Below are positions 26,826-35,666 of a stretch of DNA of 64,000 nucleotides, piece by piece. The notes under the pieces were generated by a model, which had not been told where the DNA came from, ran no database searches, and saw nothing but the letters and a program-made list of their open reading frames with translations. The first letter of the stretch is position 1, and each line of letters begins with the position of its first letter. Position numbers and translations under genes: made by a program. The stretch spans positions 2,232,001 to 2,296,000 of the forward strand of contig NZ_CP065997.1 of the NCBI RefSeq assembly GCF_016127315.1, written 5' to 3'. This DNA comes from Achromobacter deleyi (lineage in GTDB: Bacteria > Pseudomonadota > Gammaproteobacteria > Burkholderiales > Burkholderiaceae_B).

Positions 26826-27116
26826 GGTGTCTCCGCGCGGGCGCGCAACCTATTGGTCTATGTCCGCCGGTCGGCGGAAATGCGGCGAATGGTATCGGCC
26901 GGGCCTGGGTCGGAGAATCGGGGAATTCCCCTTAAATCCACTGGGCGGAATTTACCGGGGCCGGATGGACGGGCCACAGGCCCTGTGGCGGGCGCCAGCG
27001 CGCGAAATCCACTGAAACCATCTGCCCCCGACGCGTAACCATTTCGATAATTCCTTCCGCGCACACTGGCCTCACCGCGTCCGCATCGGCGGACGCGACT
27101 GCGAGGGAGATGCATC

Positions 27117-27440
27117 ATGAGGAATCTTGTCAGAGCCGCGATGACCGCGGGCGCCGCGGTGGTCCTGTCCCTGGGGGCGCTCGCCGTGCCCGGCGTGGCG
27201 CAGGCCGGCGTGGCCATCAGCATCGACGTGGCGCCGCCGCCGCCTCGCGTGGAAGTGTTGCCGCCGCCGCGCGTGGGCTACGTCTGGGCGCCGGGCCATT
27301 GGGAATGGGTGGGCGGCCGCCATGCCTGGATCGAGGGCGTATGGCTGCCGGCGCGGCCGGGCTATGTGTACCACGGGCCGGAGTGGCGCCAGCGGCATGG
27401 GCATTGGGTGTATTACGAGGGGCGCTGGGGGCGCCGTTGA
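27117..27440 (+). CDS. Small exported YXWGXW-repeat protein
   Basis: A 107-residue protein with a clear signal peptide (cleavage after AQA near residue 30), a proline-rich linker (APPPPRVEVLPPPR) and aromatic repeats of the YVWAPGHWEW and HAWIEGVWLP type, as in YXWGXW-repeat proteins common in betaproteobacteria. The function of the family is unknown. GGGAGATG precedes the start. Probably periplasmic or surface-associated. Confidence 0.8.
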   Translation: MRNLVRAAMTAGAAVVLSLGALAVPGVAQAGVAISIDVAPPPPRVEVLPPPRVGYVWAPGHWEWVGGRHAWIEGVWLPARPGYVYHGPEWRQRHGHWVYYEGRWGRR

Positions 27441-27471
27441 GATTGCGCCTGGGGTGAGGGAATGGTCACGC

Positions 27472-27939
27472 TCAGGCGGAGCGGGGCTCCGCGCGGATCG
27501 TGAGCTCTCGCGCCGGCGCGCCGGCCGCCCAGCCTTCGGCGAAGATCAGTCTGCCCTGGAAGCGGGCGTGGGGATATTCAAGCAGGACACGGGGGCGGTC
27601 CTCGAAACACAGGCCGGCCTGGATCAGCCGCTCCAGGACCGATTGCACACGTTGCAGCATCTCCGCATCGGAAATGCCCCGGGCGTGTGAGTCATGGTCC
27701 GCCGGCCACGGCATGCCGACGTGTTCGCGCACGCCATAGCCGAACGACACGATCTGGATGTTGAAGTCATTCTGGTTGGGAAGAAAGGTCCTGGCGATCT
27801 CGCCATACATGACCTTGCCATCCACATCGACCGCATAGGTGTCGTGTCCGCGTTCGTCCCAGCCGCGGATGCCCCCGGCGAATCGGGCCCGCCCTTCGGT
27901 CGCGGACACCCAGTCGAAAGTGCGCTCGTAAATGTCCAT
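27472..27939 (-). CDS. Hypothetical cytoplasmic protein
   Basis: A 155-residue protein starting MDIYERTFDW at 27939. I do not recognise the family. It has no signal peptide or membrane segment. It is rich in aromatic and charged residues and has a helical stretch at about residues 93-112 (ISDAEMLQRVQSVLERLI). The start is preferred over longer readings because upstream codons overlap the toxin remnant on the other strand. Confidence 0.55.
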   Translation of the reverse strand: MDIYERTFDWVSATEGRARFAGGIRGWDERGHDTYAVDVDGKVMYGEIARTFLPNQNDFNIQIVSFGYGVREHVGMPWPADHDSHARGISDAEMLQRVQSVLERLIQAGLCFEDRPRVLLEYPHARFQGRLIFAEGWAAGAPARELTIRAEPRSA

Positions 27940-28095
27940 GTCGAGGTCTCCGTGCTTGTCGGGGAGCTTACTCTGCTGTTGATTGCTGGCGGGGCATGCA
28001 GTGGCCTGGCGTGGGTGGTGCATCTTTGCGCCTTGCGCAGTTTGGTTGATGTTCCTTTTGAGCGACAATTGTCGGAGACAAGTGTCGCCGATGTT

Positions 28096-28186
28096 GCTGT
28101 GCGGTGGCGACAAGACGTCCCAGGCGCGCGACATTGCGACCGCGAAGCGGCTGTGGGCCGAACTCAAAGGGAAGGCATTCAAATGA
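28096..28186 (+). pseudogene. 3' remnant of a HigB/RelE-type toxin gene (HI1419 family)
   Basis: The frame ending at TGA 28184-28186 reads LLCGGDKTSQARDIATAKRL, the C-terminal signature of small RelE-fold addiction toxins that normally have about 100 residues. Only about 30 residues are present. The sequence upstream in this frame lacks the rest of the fold and has no proper start. The antitoxin gene overlaps its stop as ATGA, which is the normal arrangement for this pair. Confidence 0.7.
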
Positions 28187-28485
28187 CCCAGTTGCGTGAT
28201 TTCGATCCGGCGAATTATCTGGCCGATGACGAGACCATTGCGCACTACCTGGCGGACGCGGCGGCCGATCCCGATCCGGACGCCTTTCTCCAGGCGCTGG
28301 GCGATGTTGCCCGCGCGCGCGGTATCGGGGTCATTGCGAAGGAGACCGGCCTGGCGCGCACGAACCTGTACCGCGTGCTCGCGCCGGGCGCCAATCCAAG
28401 CTACCTGACGCTGCGTCGGGTCATGGACGCATTGGGCGTCTCGCTCACGGCCGTCGCCAAGGGCAAGGACAGGGCGCACGCATAG
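28183..28485 (+). CDS. Addiction-module antitoxin (HI1420/HigA-like), orphaned
   Basis: A 100-residue protein with a helix-turn-helix of the HI1420 family (IAKETGLARTNLYRVLAPGANPSYLTLRRVMDALGVSLT). It normally neutralises the upstream RelE-fold toxin and represses the operon. Here the toxin is reduced to its last 30 or so codons, so the antitoxin survives alone. It lies next to tRNA-Leu, a common integration neighbourhood, and is closed by a hairpin at 28502-28532. Confidence 0.85.
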   Translation: MTQLRDFDPANYLADDETIAHYLADAAADPDPDAFLQALGDVARARGIGVIAKETGLARTNLYRVLAPGANPSYLTLRRVMDALGVSLTAVAKGKDRAHA

Positions 28486-28501
28486 CGCCGCGCAAACAAA
28501 A

Positions 28502-28532
28502 AAGCCGCTCTGCGTTGCAGGAGCGGCTTTTT
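28502..28532. terminator. Bidirectional terminator between antitoxin and tRNA-Leu
   Basis: Perfect 9-bp stem AAGCCGCTC/GAGCGGCTT, flanked by further A and T runs on both sides, so it can stop transcripts from the antitoxin (+) and from tRNA-Leu (-). Confidence 0.85.
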
Positions 28533-28537
28533 CAATC

Positions 28538-28622
28538 TGGTGCCCGGGGCCGGAATCGAACCGGCACGCCTTGCGGCGGGGGATTTTGAGTCCCCTGCGT
28601 CTACCAATTTCACCACCCGGGC
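28538..28622 (-). tRNA. tRNA-Leu (anticodon CAA)
   Basis: An 85-base class II tRNA read on the minus strand. The acceptor stem GCCCGGG/CCCGGGC, a long variable arm, the T-loop GGTTCGAATCC and the encoded CCA end are all seen. The anticodon stem GGGGA/TCCCC encloses CTCAAAA, which gives anticodon CAA. Confidence 0.95.
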
Positions 28623-28675
28623 AGGCTGGTCGCGGGGCCGTCCAGGTGACGGTCGCGGGTAAAGCGAAGACCGCG

Positions 28676-28704
28676 ATTATATGCGGTCTGGGGAAAATTG
28701 TCAG
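28676..28704 (-). promoter_or_regulatory. Sigma-70 promoter of tRNA-Leu
   Basis: On the minus strand CTGACA (28699-28704), a 17-base spacer, and a perfect TATAAT (28676-28681) lie about 55 bases upstream of the tRNA 5' end. This is close to the ideal promoter, as expected for a tRNA gene. Confidence 0.8.
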
Positions 28705-28709
28705 GCAAG

Positions 28710-28734
28710 GGGCCGGCGCGCGGGGCGCCGGCCC
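28710..28734 (-). terminator. GC-rich hairpin after the xanthine permease gene
   Basis: A perfect 10-bp stem GGGCCGGCGC/GCGCCGGCCC with a five-base loop directly follows the permease stop. The T-run after it is poor, so termination may be incomplete and could read into tRNA-Leu. Confidence 0.55.
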
Positions 28735-28740
28735 GCGTGC

Positions 28741-30132
28741 TTACTTCTTTTCCGGCAGGAACCAGTTCATGACCAGCGCGCAGATGCCGCCGGTGGCGAC
28801 GCCGGATTCCAGCACGCTTTTCACCGAGTGCGGCAGGTGCGACAGGATCTCGGGCACTTGCGACACGCCCAGGCCCAGGGCCAGCGAGACGGCGATGATC
28901 AGCAGGGCGCGGCGGTCCAGGTGGATGCCGGCCAGGATGTTGATGCCGGACGCGGCCACGGCGCCGAACATGACCATGGCGGCGCCGCCCAGCACGGGTT
29001 CGGGCACGGCCTGCAGCACGCCGGCGACGGCGGGGAACAGGCCCAGCAGGATCAGCATGCCGGCGATCCAGACGCCGACGTGGCGGCTGGCGATGCCGGT
29101 CAGCTGGATGACGCCGTTGTTCTGGGCGAAGACCGAGCTGGGGAAGGTGTTGAAGACGCCTGCCAGCAGCGAGTTGGCGCCGTTGACCAGCACGCCGCCC
29201 TTGATGCGCTGCATCCACAGCGGGCCTTCGACCGGCTGCTTGGAGACCTTGCTGGTGGCGGTGACGTCGCCGATGGCTTCCAGCGAGGTGACCAGATAGA
29301 TGATCAGCATCGGCACGAACAGCGCCCACGAGAAGCCCAGGCCGAAGTGCAGCGGCATCGGCACCTGGAACAGGGCGGCTTCGCGCGCGCCGGTGAAGTC
29401 CAGGCGGCCCATGTAGGCGGCGGCGATGTAGCCGACGGCCAGCGCCAGCACCAGCGCGGTGCTGCGGATCCACACGACCGGCACGCGGTTCAGCAGGATG
29501 ATGGTGCCCAGCACCAGGCCCGACAGCGTCAGGTTCTCGGCGCTGGCGAAGGTGCCGCTGGCCATGGCGCCGAAGCCGCCGCCCATGCTGATGAGGCCGA
29601 CCTTGATCAGCGTCAGACCGATCAGCAGCACGACGATGCCGGTGACCAGCGGGGTGATCAGGCGCTTGACGAAGGGCAGGATGCGGCTGATGCCCATTTC
29701 GACGAAGGAGCCGGCGATGACGACGCCGAAGATCGCGGCCATCACGGCCTCGACCGGCGTGCCCTGCTTGACCATGACCGAGCCGCCGGCGATCAGCGGG
29801 CCGACGAAGTTGAAGCTGGTGCCCTGCACGATCAGGAGGCCCGCGCCGAGCGGGCCGAAGCGCTTGCACTGCACGTAGGTGGCGATGCCGGAGATGACCA
29901 GCGACATGGACACGATCAGGGTGGTGTCGCGGCTGCTCACGCCCAGGGCCTGGCAGATCAGCAGGCCGGGGGTGACGATGGGCACCAGGATGGCCAGCAA
30001 ATGCTGCAGGGCGGCGACGAAGGCGACGGGGGCCGCGGGGCGGTCGTCGGGGCCGTAGACCAGGTCGTGGCGGGGTTCGGCGTCGTCGGACGCGCCGTGG
30101 GAGGGAGATTGGGTCAGGGAGGCGGGTTGCAT
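28741..30132 (-). CDS. xanP: Xanthine permease, NCS2 family (XanP-like)
   Basis: A 463-residue inner-membrane transporter with about 14 hydrophobic segments. The conserved blocks LICQALG, VQGTSFNFVGPLI near residue 102 and FNTFPSSVFAQNNGVIQLTG near 320 fit the xanthine/uric acid branch of nucleobase-cation symporters; the order and wording match E. coli XanP closely. It is proton-driven purine import. It is a single gene, not next to purine catabolism genes here. The exact substrate (xanthine or urate) cannot be told by eye. Confidence 0.85.
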   Translation of the reverse strand: MQPASLTQSPSHGASDDAEPRHDLVYGPDDRPAAPVAFVAALQHLLAILVPIVTPGLLICQALGVSSRDTTLIVSMSLVISGIATYVQCKRFGPLGAGLLIVQGTSFNFVGPLIAGGSVMVKQGTPVEAVMAAIFGVVIAGSFVEMGISRILPFVKRLITPLVTGIVVLLIGLTLIKVGLISMGGGFGAMASGTFASAENLTLSGLVLGTIILLNRVPVVWIRSTALVLALAVGYIAAAYMGRLDFTGAREAALFQVPMPLHFGLGFSWALFVPMLIIYLVTSLEAIGDVTATSKVSKQPVEGPLWMQRIKGGVLVNGANSLLAGVFNTFPSSVFAQNNGVIQLTGIASRHVGVWIAGMLILLGLFPAVAGVLQAVPEPVLGGAAMVMFGAVAASGINILAGIHLDRRALLIIAVSLALGLGVSQVPEILSHLPHSVKSVLESGVATGGICALVMNWFLPEKK

Positions 30133-30280
30133 GGCAGGGAGCCGGCCGGGGGGGGGGATGGGAGGAAAGTGCGGGATTTTAGCGGGGAAGGCCCCCGGGC
30201 GCAGCGCGCGCCTCGAACCGTCGCCTGGGGGCTTGATAGAATTTTGGTCCGCCTACCCTGGACCGACGAATCGGGAATCG

Positions 30281-31687
30281 ATGCAGACGCGCACCAAAGG
30301 GATCGTGATCGCCCTGGTCTTGCTGACCGCCATCCTGCCGCTGATGCTGCTGATCTGGCTGGTCGACGGGGGCGACGATTTCGCCGCCATCGACCATGGC
30401 GAGTCCTACGGCAGCAGCATCTACAAGCGCTACCAGGGCGAGGTCTACGCGGCCGTGCCCAGCAACGGCTACTACCGCGTGAACGAGGCGGACCCCGCGG
30501 GTCTCGAGGCCTTCGACACGGGCCGCTACGACGGCCGGCAGGCGGCGCGCGACGGTCTCCATGTGTATTGCGGCAACCTGGTGCTGCCGGGGATGCGGCC
30601 CGCATCGACGCGCTACCTGGGCAACAGTTACTTCAGCGACGGCGCGGCCACGTACTTCTGTGGGTTTGCGTCCGAGCGCAATCTCGAATTGGGACGGTTG
30701 GACGAGCTCTGGCAGAAGCTCCTGTACCGGGCCGGCAGGGGCGACAAGCCGCAGACCTACCGGTATCCGTTCCTGGCCCTGCCGGCCAGCGCGCAACCCT
30801 ATCGGCCGTTGCTCGATCGGCAATTGGCCACCGATGGCGCCCGCGTGTTCTACGAAGGCCGCGAAATGCGCCAGGCGGATCCGGCGCATTTGCGCCGTAT
30901 TGCCTCGATCCAGCGCGGCGAGACGCGGCCGGGCGACAATTTCTTCGCCGATGGCCGCCGGGTCTATTACCGGGAGACGCTGCTGCCGCTGTCGGACGAT
31001 CCGGCGCTCTACACCTTCACGGTCGGCAACCTCTACCGCCAACCTTATCTCCATGATCCGCGCGACGGCATGGTGTACCTGGGCGCGATGGCGTTCGACC
31101 CGGCCCATGCGCCGTACCGGCTGCTGAACGAGGCAGGCGCCCATGTGCTGCATGCGCTGTTCGCCAGCAAGGACGGCATCTATTTCTACAACAGCGAGAA
31201 GCAGGTGGTCGAGCGGGCCGGCGACGATCCGTTCGCGGCGGGCGGCTTCACGGCGCTGTCGCCATATGTGTTCCGGGACGGCCGCCAGGTGCTGTTCTTC
31301 AGGAGCAAGGAAGTCTGGAGCCGTTCCCGTGGGGGCGGCGGCTTGCTGTCCCGGTCCACGCTGATCCTGCGGTTCAAGGACGCGCCGACGGGGCAATGGA
31401 CCAAACTGGGCGAGGTCTATCACGGCTTCGGGTCGGTCTGGCGCAACGGCGACGCGCTCTATTACCTCGACGAGCTGGGCGCGACCCAACTGATCTACAG
31501 CCCGATCTATCGCATCCTGGATCCGATGGCGGCGGATTTCCTGCTGCGCTCGCAGCAGACTCGCCAGATCAAGGCGGACGACATCCGCAAGCTGGTGCAT
31601 AGCGGGAAGCTGGCGGTGCCCGAGTCCGACGAGCTGCTGGAGGCCAAGACGCGTTATCGCAGTGGCGTCCTGTCCATCTTTGATTGA
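30281..31687 (+). CDS. DKNYY-family protein with N-terminal membrane anchor
   Basis: A 468-residue protein with one N-terminal transmembrane segment (GIVIALVLLTAILPLMLLIWLV) and a long periplasmic part of repeated beta-rich units such as FFADGRRVYYR, TDGARVFYEG and VFRDGRQVLFF, the pattern of DKNYY proteins. Function unknown. The start ATG 30281 gives a clean anchor. The gene stands alone between xanP and htpG. Confidence 0.75.
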   Translation: MQTRTKGIVIALVLLTAILPLMLLIWLVDGGDDFAAIDHGESYGSSIYKRYQGEVYAAVPSNGYYRVNEADPAGLEAFDTGRYDGRQAARDGLHVYCGNLVLPGMRPASTRYLGNSYFSDGAATYFCGFASERNLELGRLDELWQKLLYRAGRGDKPQTYRYPFLALPASAQPYRPLLDRQLATDGARVFYEGREMRQADPAHLRRIASIQRGETRPGDNFFADGRRVYYRETLLPLSDDPALYTFTVGNLYRQPYLHDPRDGMVYLGAMAFDPAHAPYRLLNEAGAHVLHALFASKDGIYFYNSEKQVVERAGDDPFAAGGFTALSPYVFRDGRQVLFFRSKEVWSRSRGGGGLLSRSTLILRFKDAPTGQWTKLGEVYHGFGSVWRNGDALYYLDELGATQLIYSPIYRILDPMAADFLLRSQQTRQIKADDIRKLVHSGKLAVPESDELLEAKTRYRSGVLSIFD

Positions 31688-31696
31688 GGCTCGGGG

Positions 31697-31722
31697 CTTG
31701 AAATATTTCAGATGGCCCCCAC
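31697..31722 (+). promoter_or_regulatory. Sigma-32 heat-shock promoter of htpG
   Basis: CTTGAAA (31697-31703) and CCCCCAC (31716-31722), separated by 12 bases, match the sigma-32 consensus CTTGAAA-N11-16-CCCCATNT well. They lie about 90 bases before the htpG start, so heat-shock control of htpG is expected. Confidence 0.8.
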
Positions 31723-31811
31723 CACAATAGGGTTTCCCGGAGACCGCCCGGGCCATGCGCCCCGCTATCCGGCTTCCTTTTGTCCCTAATTTTCCGACTT
31801 TTCATACAACG

Positions 31812-33701
31812 ATGAGCCAGAACGCCACGTCCGAAACCCTGGGATTCCAGGCCGAGGTGAAGCAACTGCTGCACCTGATGATCCATTCGCTGTACAGCAA
31901 CAAGGAAATCTTCCTGCGCGAGCTGGTGTCGAACGCCTCGGACGCCTGCGACAAGCTGCGCTTCGAAGCCATCGACAACCCGGCGCTGCTGGAAGGCGAT
32001 GGCGAGCTGGCCATCACCGTCAGCTACGACAAGGACGCCCGCACGGTCACCATCTCCGACAACGGCATCGGCCTGTCGCGTGAAGAAGCCGTGGCCAACC
32101 TGGGCACCATCGCCCGTTCCGGCACGCGCGAGTTCTTCTCGCAGCTGACCGGCGACAAGCAGAAGGACGCGCAGCTGATCGGCCAGTTCGGCGTGGGCTT
32201 CTACTCCTCGTTCATCGTCGCCGACAAGGTCACGGTGATCAGCCGCCGCGCCGGCGCCACCGACGCCATCCGCTGGGAGTCCGACGGCCAGGGTGAGTTC
32301 ACCATCGCCGCCGCCGACAAGGCCACGCGCGGCACCGACGTCACGCTGCACCTGCGCGCCGACGAAGACGAGCTGCTCAACGGCTGGAAGCTGCGCGAGA
32401 TCCTGCGCCGCTACTCCGACCACATCTCGCTGCCGATCCGCATGGCCAAGGAAGAATGGGACGCGGAGAAGGGCGAACAGGTCAAGCAGGACGAGCTGGA
32501 AACGGTCAACCAGGCCAACGCCCTGTGGGCCCGCAACAAGGCCGACGTCACCGAGGAACAGTACCGCGAGTTCTACAAGACGGTGTCGCACGACTATGAC
32601 GACCCGCTCGCCTGGACCCACAACCGCGTCGAAGGCCGCAGCGAATACACCCAGCTGCTGTACGTGCCCAAGCACGCGCCGATGGACCTGTGGGACCGCG
32701 ACGGCCGCCGCGGCGTCAAGCTGTACGTCAAGCGCGTCTTCATCATGGACGACGCCGACCAGCTGCTGCCGTCGTACCTGCGCTTCGTGCGCGGCGTGAT
32801 CGACTCGGCCGACCTGCCGCTGAACGTGTCGCGCGAGATCCTGCAGGAAAGCCGCGACGTGCGTGCCATCCGCGAAGGCTCGGCCAAGCGCATCCTGTCG
32901 CTGCTGGAAGACCTGGCCGAGAACAAGCCGGAAGAGTACGCCACGTTCTGGTCGGAATTCGGCCAGGTGCTCAAGGAAGGCGCGGGCGAAGACCACGCCA
33001 ACCTGGAACGCATCGCCAAGCTGATGCGCTTTGCCTCGACCCAGACCGGCGACCAGGCCCAGACCGTGTCGTTCGCCGACTACGTGGCGCGCATGAAGGA
33101 AGGCCAGGACAAGATCTACTACGTCACGGCCGACACCTTCGCCGCCGCCAGCAACAGCCCGCACCTGGAGATCTTCCGCAAGAAGGGCATCGAGGTGCTG
33201 CTGCTGTCCGACCGCGTCGACGAATGGATGCTGTCGTACCTGCGCGAATTCGACGGCAAGTTGCTGGTGTCGGTGGCCAAGGGCGGCCTCGACCTGGCCG
33301 AGCTGGCCGACGAGGAAGAAAAGAAGCACCAGGCCGAAGTGGCCGAGGACTTCAAGCCGCTGGTCGAGCGCCTGCAGAAGACCCTGGAAGACCAGGTCAA
33401 GGAAGTGCGCGTCACGCTGCGCCTGGTGGATTCGCCGGCGTGCGTGGTGGTGGGCCAGAACGAACTCAGCCCGCACCTGCTGCGCATGCTGAAGGCCGCC
33501 GGCCAGGAAGCGCCCAACGTTAAGCCGGTGTTGGAGATCAACCCGGAACACCCGCTGCTGGCCCGCATCCGCGCCGCCGACGACGGCGAGTTCGACCAGT
33601 GGGCCCGCCTGCTGCTCGACCAGGCCCTGCTGGCCGAAGGCGCGCAGATCGCCGATCCGGCGGCGTTCGTCAAGCGCCTGAACGCGCTGCTGCTGAAGTA
33701 A
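31812..33701 (+). CDS. htpG: Molecular chaperone HtpG (bacterial Hsp90)
   Basis: A 629-residue Hsp90. The N-terminal GHKL ATPase domain has [22 protein letters not shown] sequence near residue 35, DNGIGL near 85 and [13 protein letters not shown] near 125. The middle domain contains [10 protein letters not shown], and the C-terminal dimerisation domain is complete. Start ATG 31812 gives the usual short N-terminus. A sigma-32 promoter stands in front and a terminator follows, so it is a one-gene heat-shock unit. Confidence 0.97.
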   Translation: MSQNATSETLGFQAEVKQLLHLMIHSLYSNKEIFLRELVSNASDACDKLRFEAIDNPALLEGDGELAITVSYDKDARTVTISDNGIGLSREEAVANLGTIARSGTREFFSQLTGDKQKDAQLIGQFGVGFYSSFIVADKVTVISRRAGATDAIRWESDGQGEFTIAAADKATRGTDVTLHLRADEDELLNGWKLREILRRYSDHISLPIRMAKEEWDAEKGEQVKQDELETVNQANALWARNKADVTEEQYREFYKTVSHDYDDPLAWTHNRVEGRSEYTQLLYVPKHAPMDLWDRDGRRGVKLYVKRVFIMDDADQLLPSYLRFVRGVIDSADLPLNVSREILQESRDVRAIREGSAKRILSLLEDLAENKPEEYATFWSEFGQVLKEGAGEDHANLERIAKLMRFASTQTGDQAQTVSFADYVARMKEGQDKIYYVTADTFAAASNSPHLEIFRKKGIEVLLLSDRVDEWMLSYLREFDGKLLVSVAKGGLDLAELADEEEKKHQAEVAEDFKPLVERLQKTLEDQVKEVRVTLRLVDSPACVVVGQNELSPHLLRMLKAAGQEAPNVKPVLEINPEHPLLARIRAADDGEFDQWARLLLDQALLAEGAQIADPAAFVKRLNALLLK

Positions 33702-33720
33702 GCGGTTGGTGTGACAGGTG

Positions 33721-33748
33721 AAAAAGGCGCTCGCGAGGGCGCCTTTTT
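33721..33748 (+). terminator. Terminator of htpG
   Basis: Stem AAAAAGGCGC/GCGCCTTTTT with a short loop, 20 bases after the htpG stop, ending in five T. Confidence 0.9.
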
Positions 33749-33823
33749 CATTGGCGGGGGGGCGGAAGACCGAGGATTCGCCATGCGCGGACCAGGCTTC
33801 CGCGTAGGGAGAAGCGGCCGCGG

Positions 33824-33841
33824 TATTCCCGATCGGTAATT
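33824..33841. promoter_or_regulatory. HipB operator O1 (imperfect)
   Basis: TATTCCCGATCGGTAATT matches the 18-bp O2 palindrome at 16 of 18 positions; only the left half is degenerate. It is 50 bp upstream of O2. Confidence 0.6.
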
Positions 33842-33873
33842 TCTAGACAGAAATGCGGCGATTCGAGCATAAA

Positions 33874-33891
33874 AATTACCGATCGGTAATT
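33874..33891. promoter_or_regulatory. HipB operator O2 (perfect palindrome)
   Basis: AATTACCGATCGGTAATT is a perfect 18-bp palindrome upstream of hipB. It shares its arms with O1 and O3 and is the likely binding site of the HipB repressor or HipBA complex. Confidence 0.75.
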
Positions 33892-33922
33892 AAACCTGCA
33901 TTTCGTGGGAATATCCGCGTAA

Positions 33923-33940
33923 AATTACCGTACGGTAATT
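33923..33940. promoter_or_regulatory. HipB operator O3 (perfect palindrome)
   Basis: AATTACCGTACGGTAATT is a perfect 18-bp palindrome ending 13 bases before the hipB start, 49 bp from O2. The arms are identical to O2 and only the two central bases differ. Confidence 0.75.
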
Positions 33941-33953
33941 CTGAGAGTTTCCC

Positions 33954-34211
33954 ATGCCCTCGCCATCTTCCACTGATGGAGCCTCCATCGCCATCCACAC
34001 CTCCGCCGAACTCGGTGAATTGGTGAAGGACGTACGCCGCGCGCAAGGGCTGCTGCAAACAGACCTGGCCGGCCTGTCCGGCACCGGCAATCGTTTCGTG
34101 GTGGACCTGGAGCGGGGCAAGCCAACGCTGCAGTTGCAGAAGGTGCTCGACATGCTGGACCTGCTGGGCCTGGAAGTGCGGGTCGGTCCCAAGCGCGTGG
34201 GCCGGCCATGA
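33954..34211 (+). CDS. hipB: HipB-type antitoxin / repressor
   Basis: An 85-residue helix-turn-helix protein (ELVKDVRRAQGLLQTDLAGLSGTGNRFVVDLERGKPTLQLQKVLDMLDLLGLEVRVG), the size and layout of HipB. It neutralises the HipA kinase and represses the operon through the palindromes in front. The stop overlaps the hipA start as ATGA. Confidence 0.88.
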   Translation: MPSPSSTDGASIAIHTSAELGELVKDVRRAQGLLQTDLAGLSGTGNRFVVDLERGKPTLQLQKVLDMLDLLGLEVRVGPKRVGRP

Positions 34212-35470
34212 GCGTCGACGCGCTCGATCTTTACCAGGCGGATCGCAAGGTCGGCCGCCTGTTCGACGAACGGCCCCTGCGTTTCGTCTATGACGATGCC
34301 TGGCTGGGATGGCCTGCGGCGCATGCCATCGCGCCGGACATCCCGCTGCGCGACGGCGACCATGCCGGCGAGGCGGTGCATGCCTTCTTCGAAAACCTGC
34401 TGCCCGAAGGGCGCCTGCGCCGATTCCTGCAAGTCAGCCGCCACGCCACGACCGTCTTCGGCCTGCTGCGCAGCGTCGGGGGCGACACGGCCAGCGGCCT
34501 GACGATATGGCCGCAAGGCGAACGGCCGGCGCCGCCGCGCTATCGCGCCACGACCTGGGGCGAGATCGCCGCGCGTCTGCAGGATCCGGCACAGCCAGCC
34601 CTGGTTGCCGAGAACGCCGACGGTGCGCGCATTTCACTGGCGGGCGCGCAGGACAAGCTGCTGCTGATGGTCATGCCGGACGGCGCGCCGGCCTGGCCCG
34701 AGGGCGCCGCGCCCTCCATGCATATCCTCAAGCCGGACATCCGCGGGTTTGATGGCGTCTGGTCATCGGCGCTCAATGAAACCCTGGTGATGCAATTGGC
34801 GGCGCGCCTGGGGCTGGGCGTGGCCGAGGCGGGCCTGCAACCGGATACCCGGGCGTGCCTGGTCACCCGCTACGATCGCGCGCCGGACGGCGCGGCAGGC
34901 CTGCGGCGCCTGCATCAGCTCGATCTGTGCCAGTTGGCAGGCAAGCCCTCGGATGTGAAATACGAAGCCGATGGCGGGCCGTCGCTGGCGCAGTGCCGCG
35001 AACTGCTCAGGGGCATGGGCGTCAACGCGGCGGACCTCAAGCGCTTCCTGCAGTGGGTGCTTTTCAACCTTTGCGTCGGCAATAACGACAGCCATGCCAA
35101 GAACCTGTCCGTGCTGCAAACGCCGGATGGCCAGTACCGCCTGGCGCCGTTCTATGACCTGATGTGTACCGCGCTGTACCCCGGCCTGGCCTGCAATTTC
35201 GCGTTCGCCGTGGGCGGCGAGTCCAGGCCGGGCCACATTGGCCGCGGGCACCTGGATGCCATGGCGCGGGAACTGGGCTTCAGCCCCCGCTACGTGGCTG
35301 GCGTGGCGCAGGCGCTGGTGACGGAACTGCCGTCTGCGCTGGAAACGGTGCAGGCCGACCTGGCGCGGCAGGCTACGGCGGGCACGGAAAGCACGCTGCT
35401 CGAGCGTCTGGGCCAATGGATCCGGGCCAACACTCGCAAGCTCGCCAAACGCTGGGAATTGCCGGGCTGA
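34208..35470 (+). CDS. hipA: HipA-type serine/threonine kinase toxin
   Basis: A 420-residue HipA-fold kinase. Visible marks: ENLLPEGRLRRFLQ near residue 60, the SLAGAQDKLLLM motif near 140 (ATP-loop region), the catalytic loop NNDSHAKNLSVL near 290, and the following Asp in APFYDLM. All catalytic residues appear intact. In E. coli HipA phosphorylates GltX and causes persistence; other family members hit other targets, so the target here is open. It is coupled to hipB. Confidence 0.9.
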   Translation: MSVDALDLYQADRKVGRLFDERPLRFVYDDAWLGWPAAHAIAPDIPLRDGDHAGEAVHAFFENLLPEGRLRRFLQVSRHATTVFGLLRSVGGDTASGLTIWPQGERPAPPRYRATTWGEIAARLQDPAQPALVAENADGARISLAGAQDKLLLMVMPDGAPAWPEGAAPSMHILKPDIRGFDGVWSSALNETLVMQLAARLGLGVAEAGLQPDTRACLVTRYDRAPDGAAGLRRLHQLDLCQLAGKPSDVKYEADGGPSLAQCRELLRGMGVNAADLKRFLQWVLFNLCVGNNDSHAKNLSVLQTPDGQYRLAPFYDLMCTALYPGLACNFAFAVGGESRPGHIGRGHLDAMARELGFSPRYVAGVAQALVTELPSALETVQADLARQATAGTESTLLERLGQWIRANTRKLAKRWELPG

Positions 35471-35666
35471 CCTCGCCCGCGCCCTGGAAACCCTCGCGTC
35501 ATTCATGACTCCAGGTCAAAAGTCTTTCCCCGTTTAGTTGCTTTTTCTGTAAGGGTATACCCGTCATACTGGCCGCCTGTCTTCCGATCAGACTCGTCCC
35601 ACGCCCCGGCCTTCGCCGCGACGCCCCTGGATTCCCTGGTCGGCGCATCCATACCAAGGAACCCGT

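Noticed and set aside
28622..28740. Phage attachment site at tRNA-Leu
   Set aside because: No repeat of the tRNA 3' end was found at the phage edge near 12984, and the phage genes are 15 kb away.
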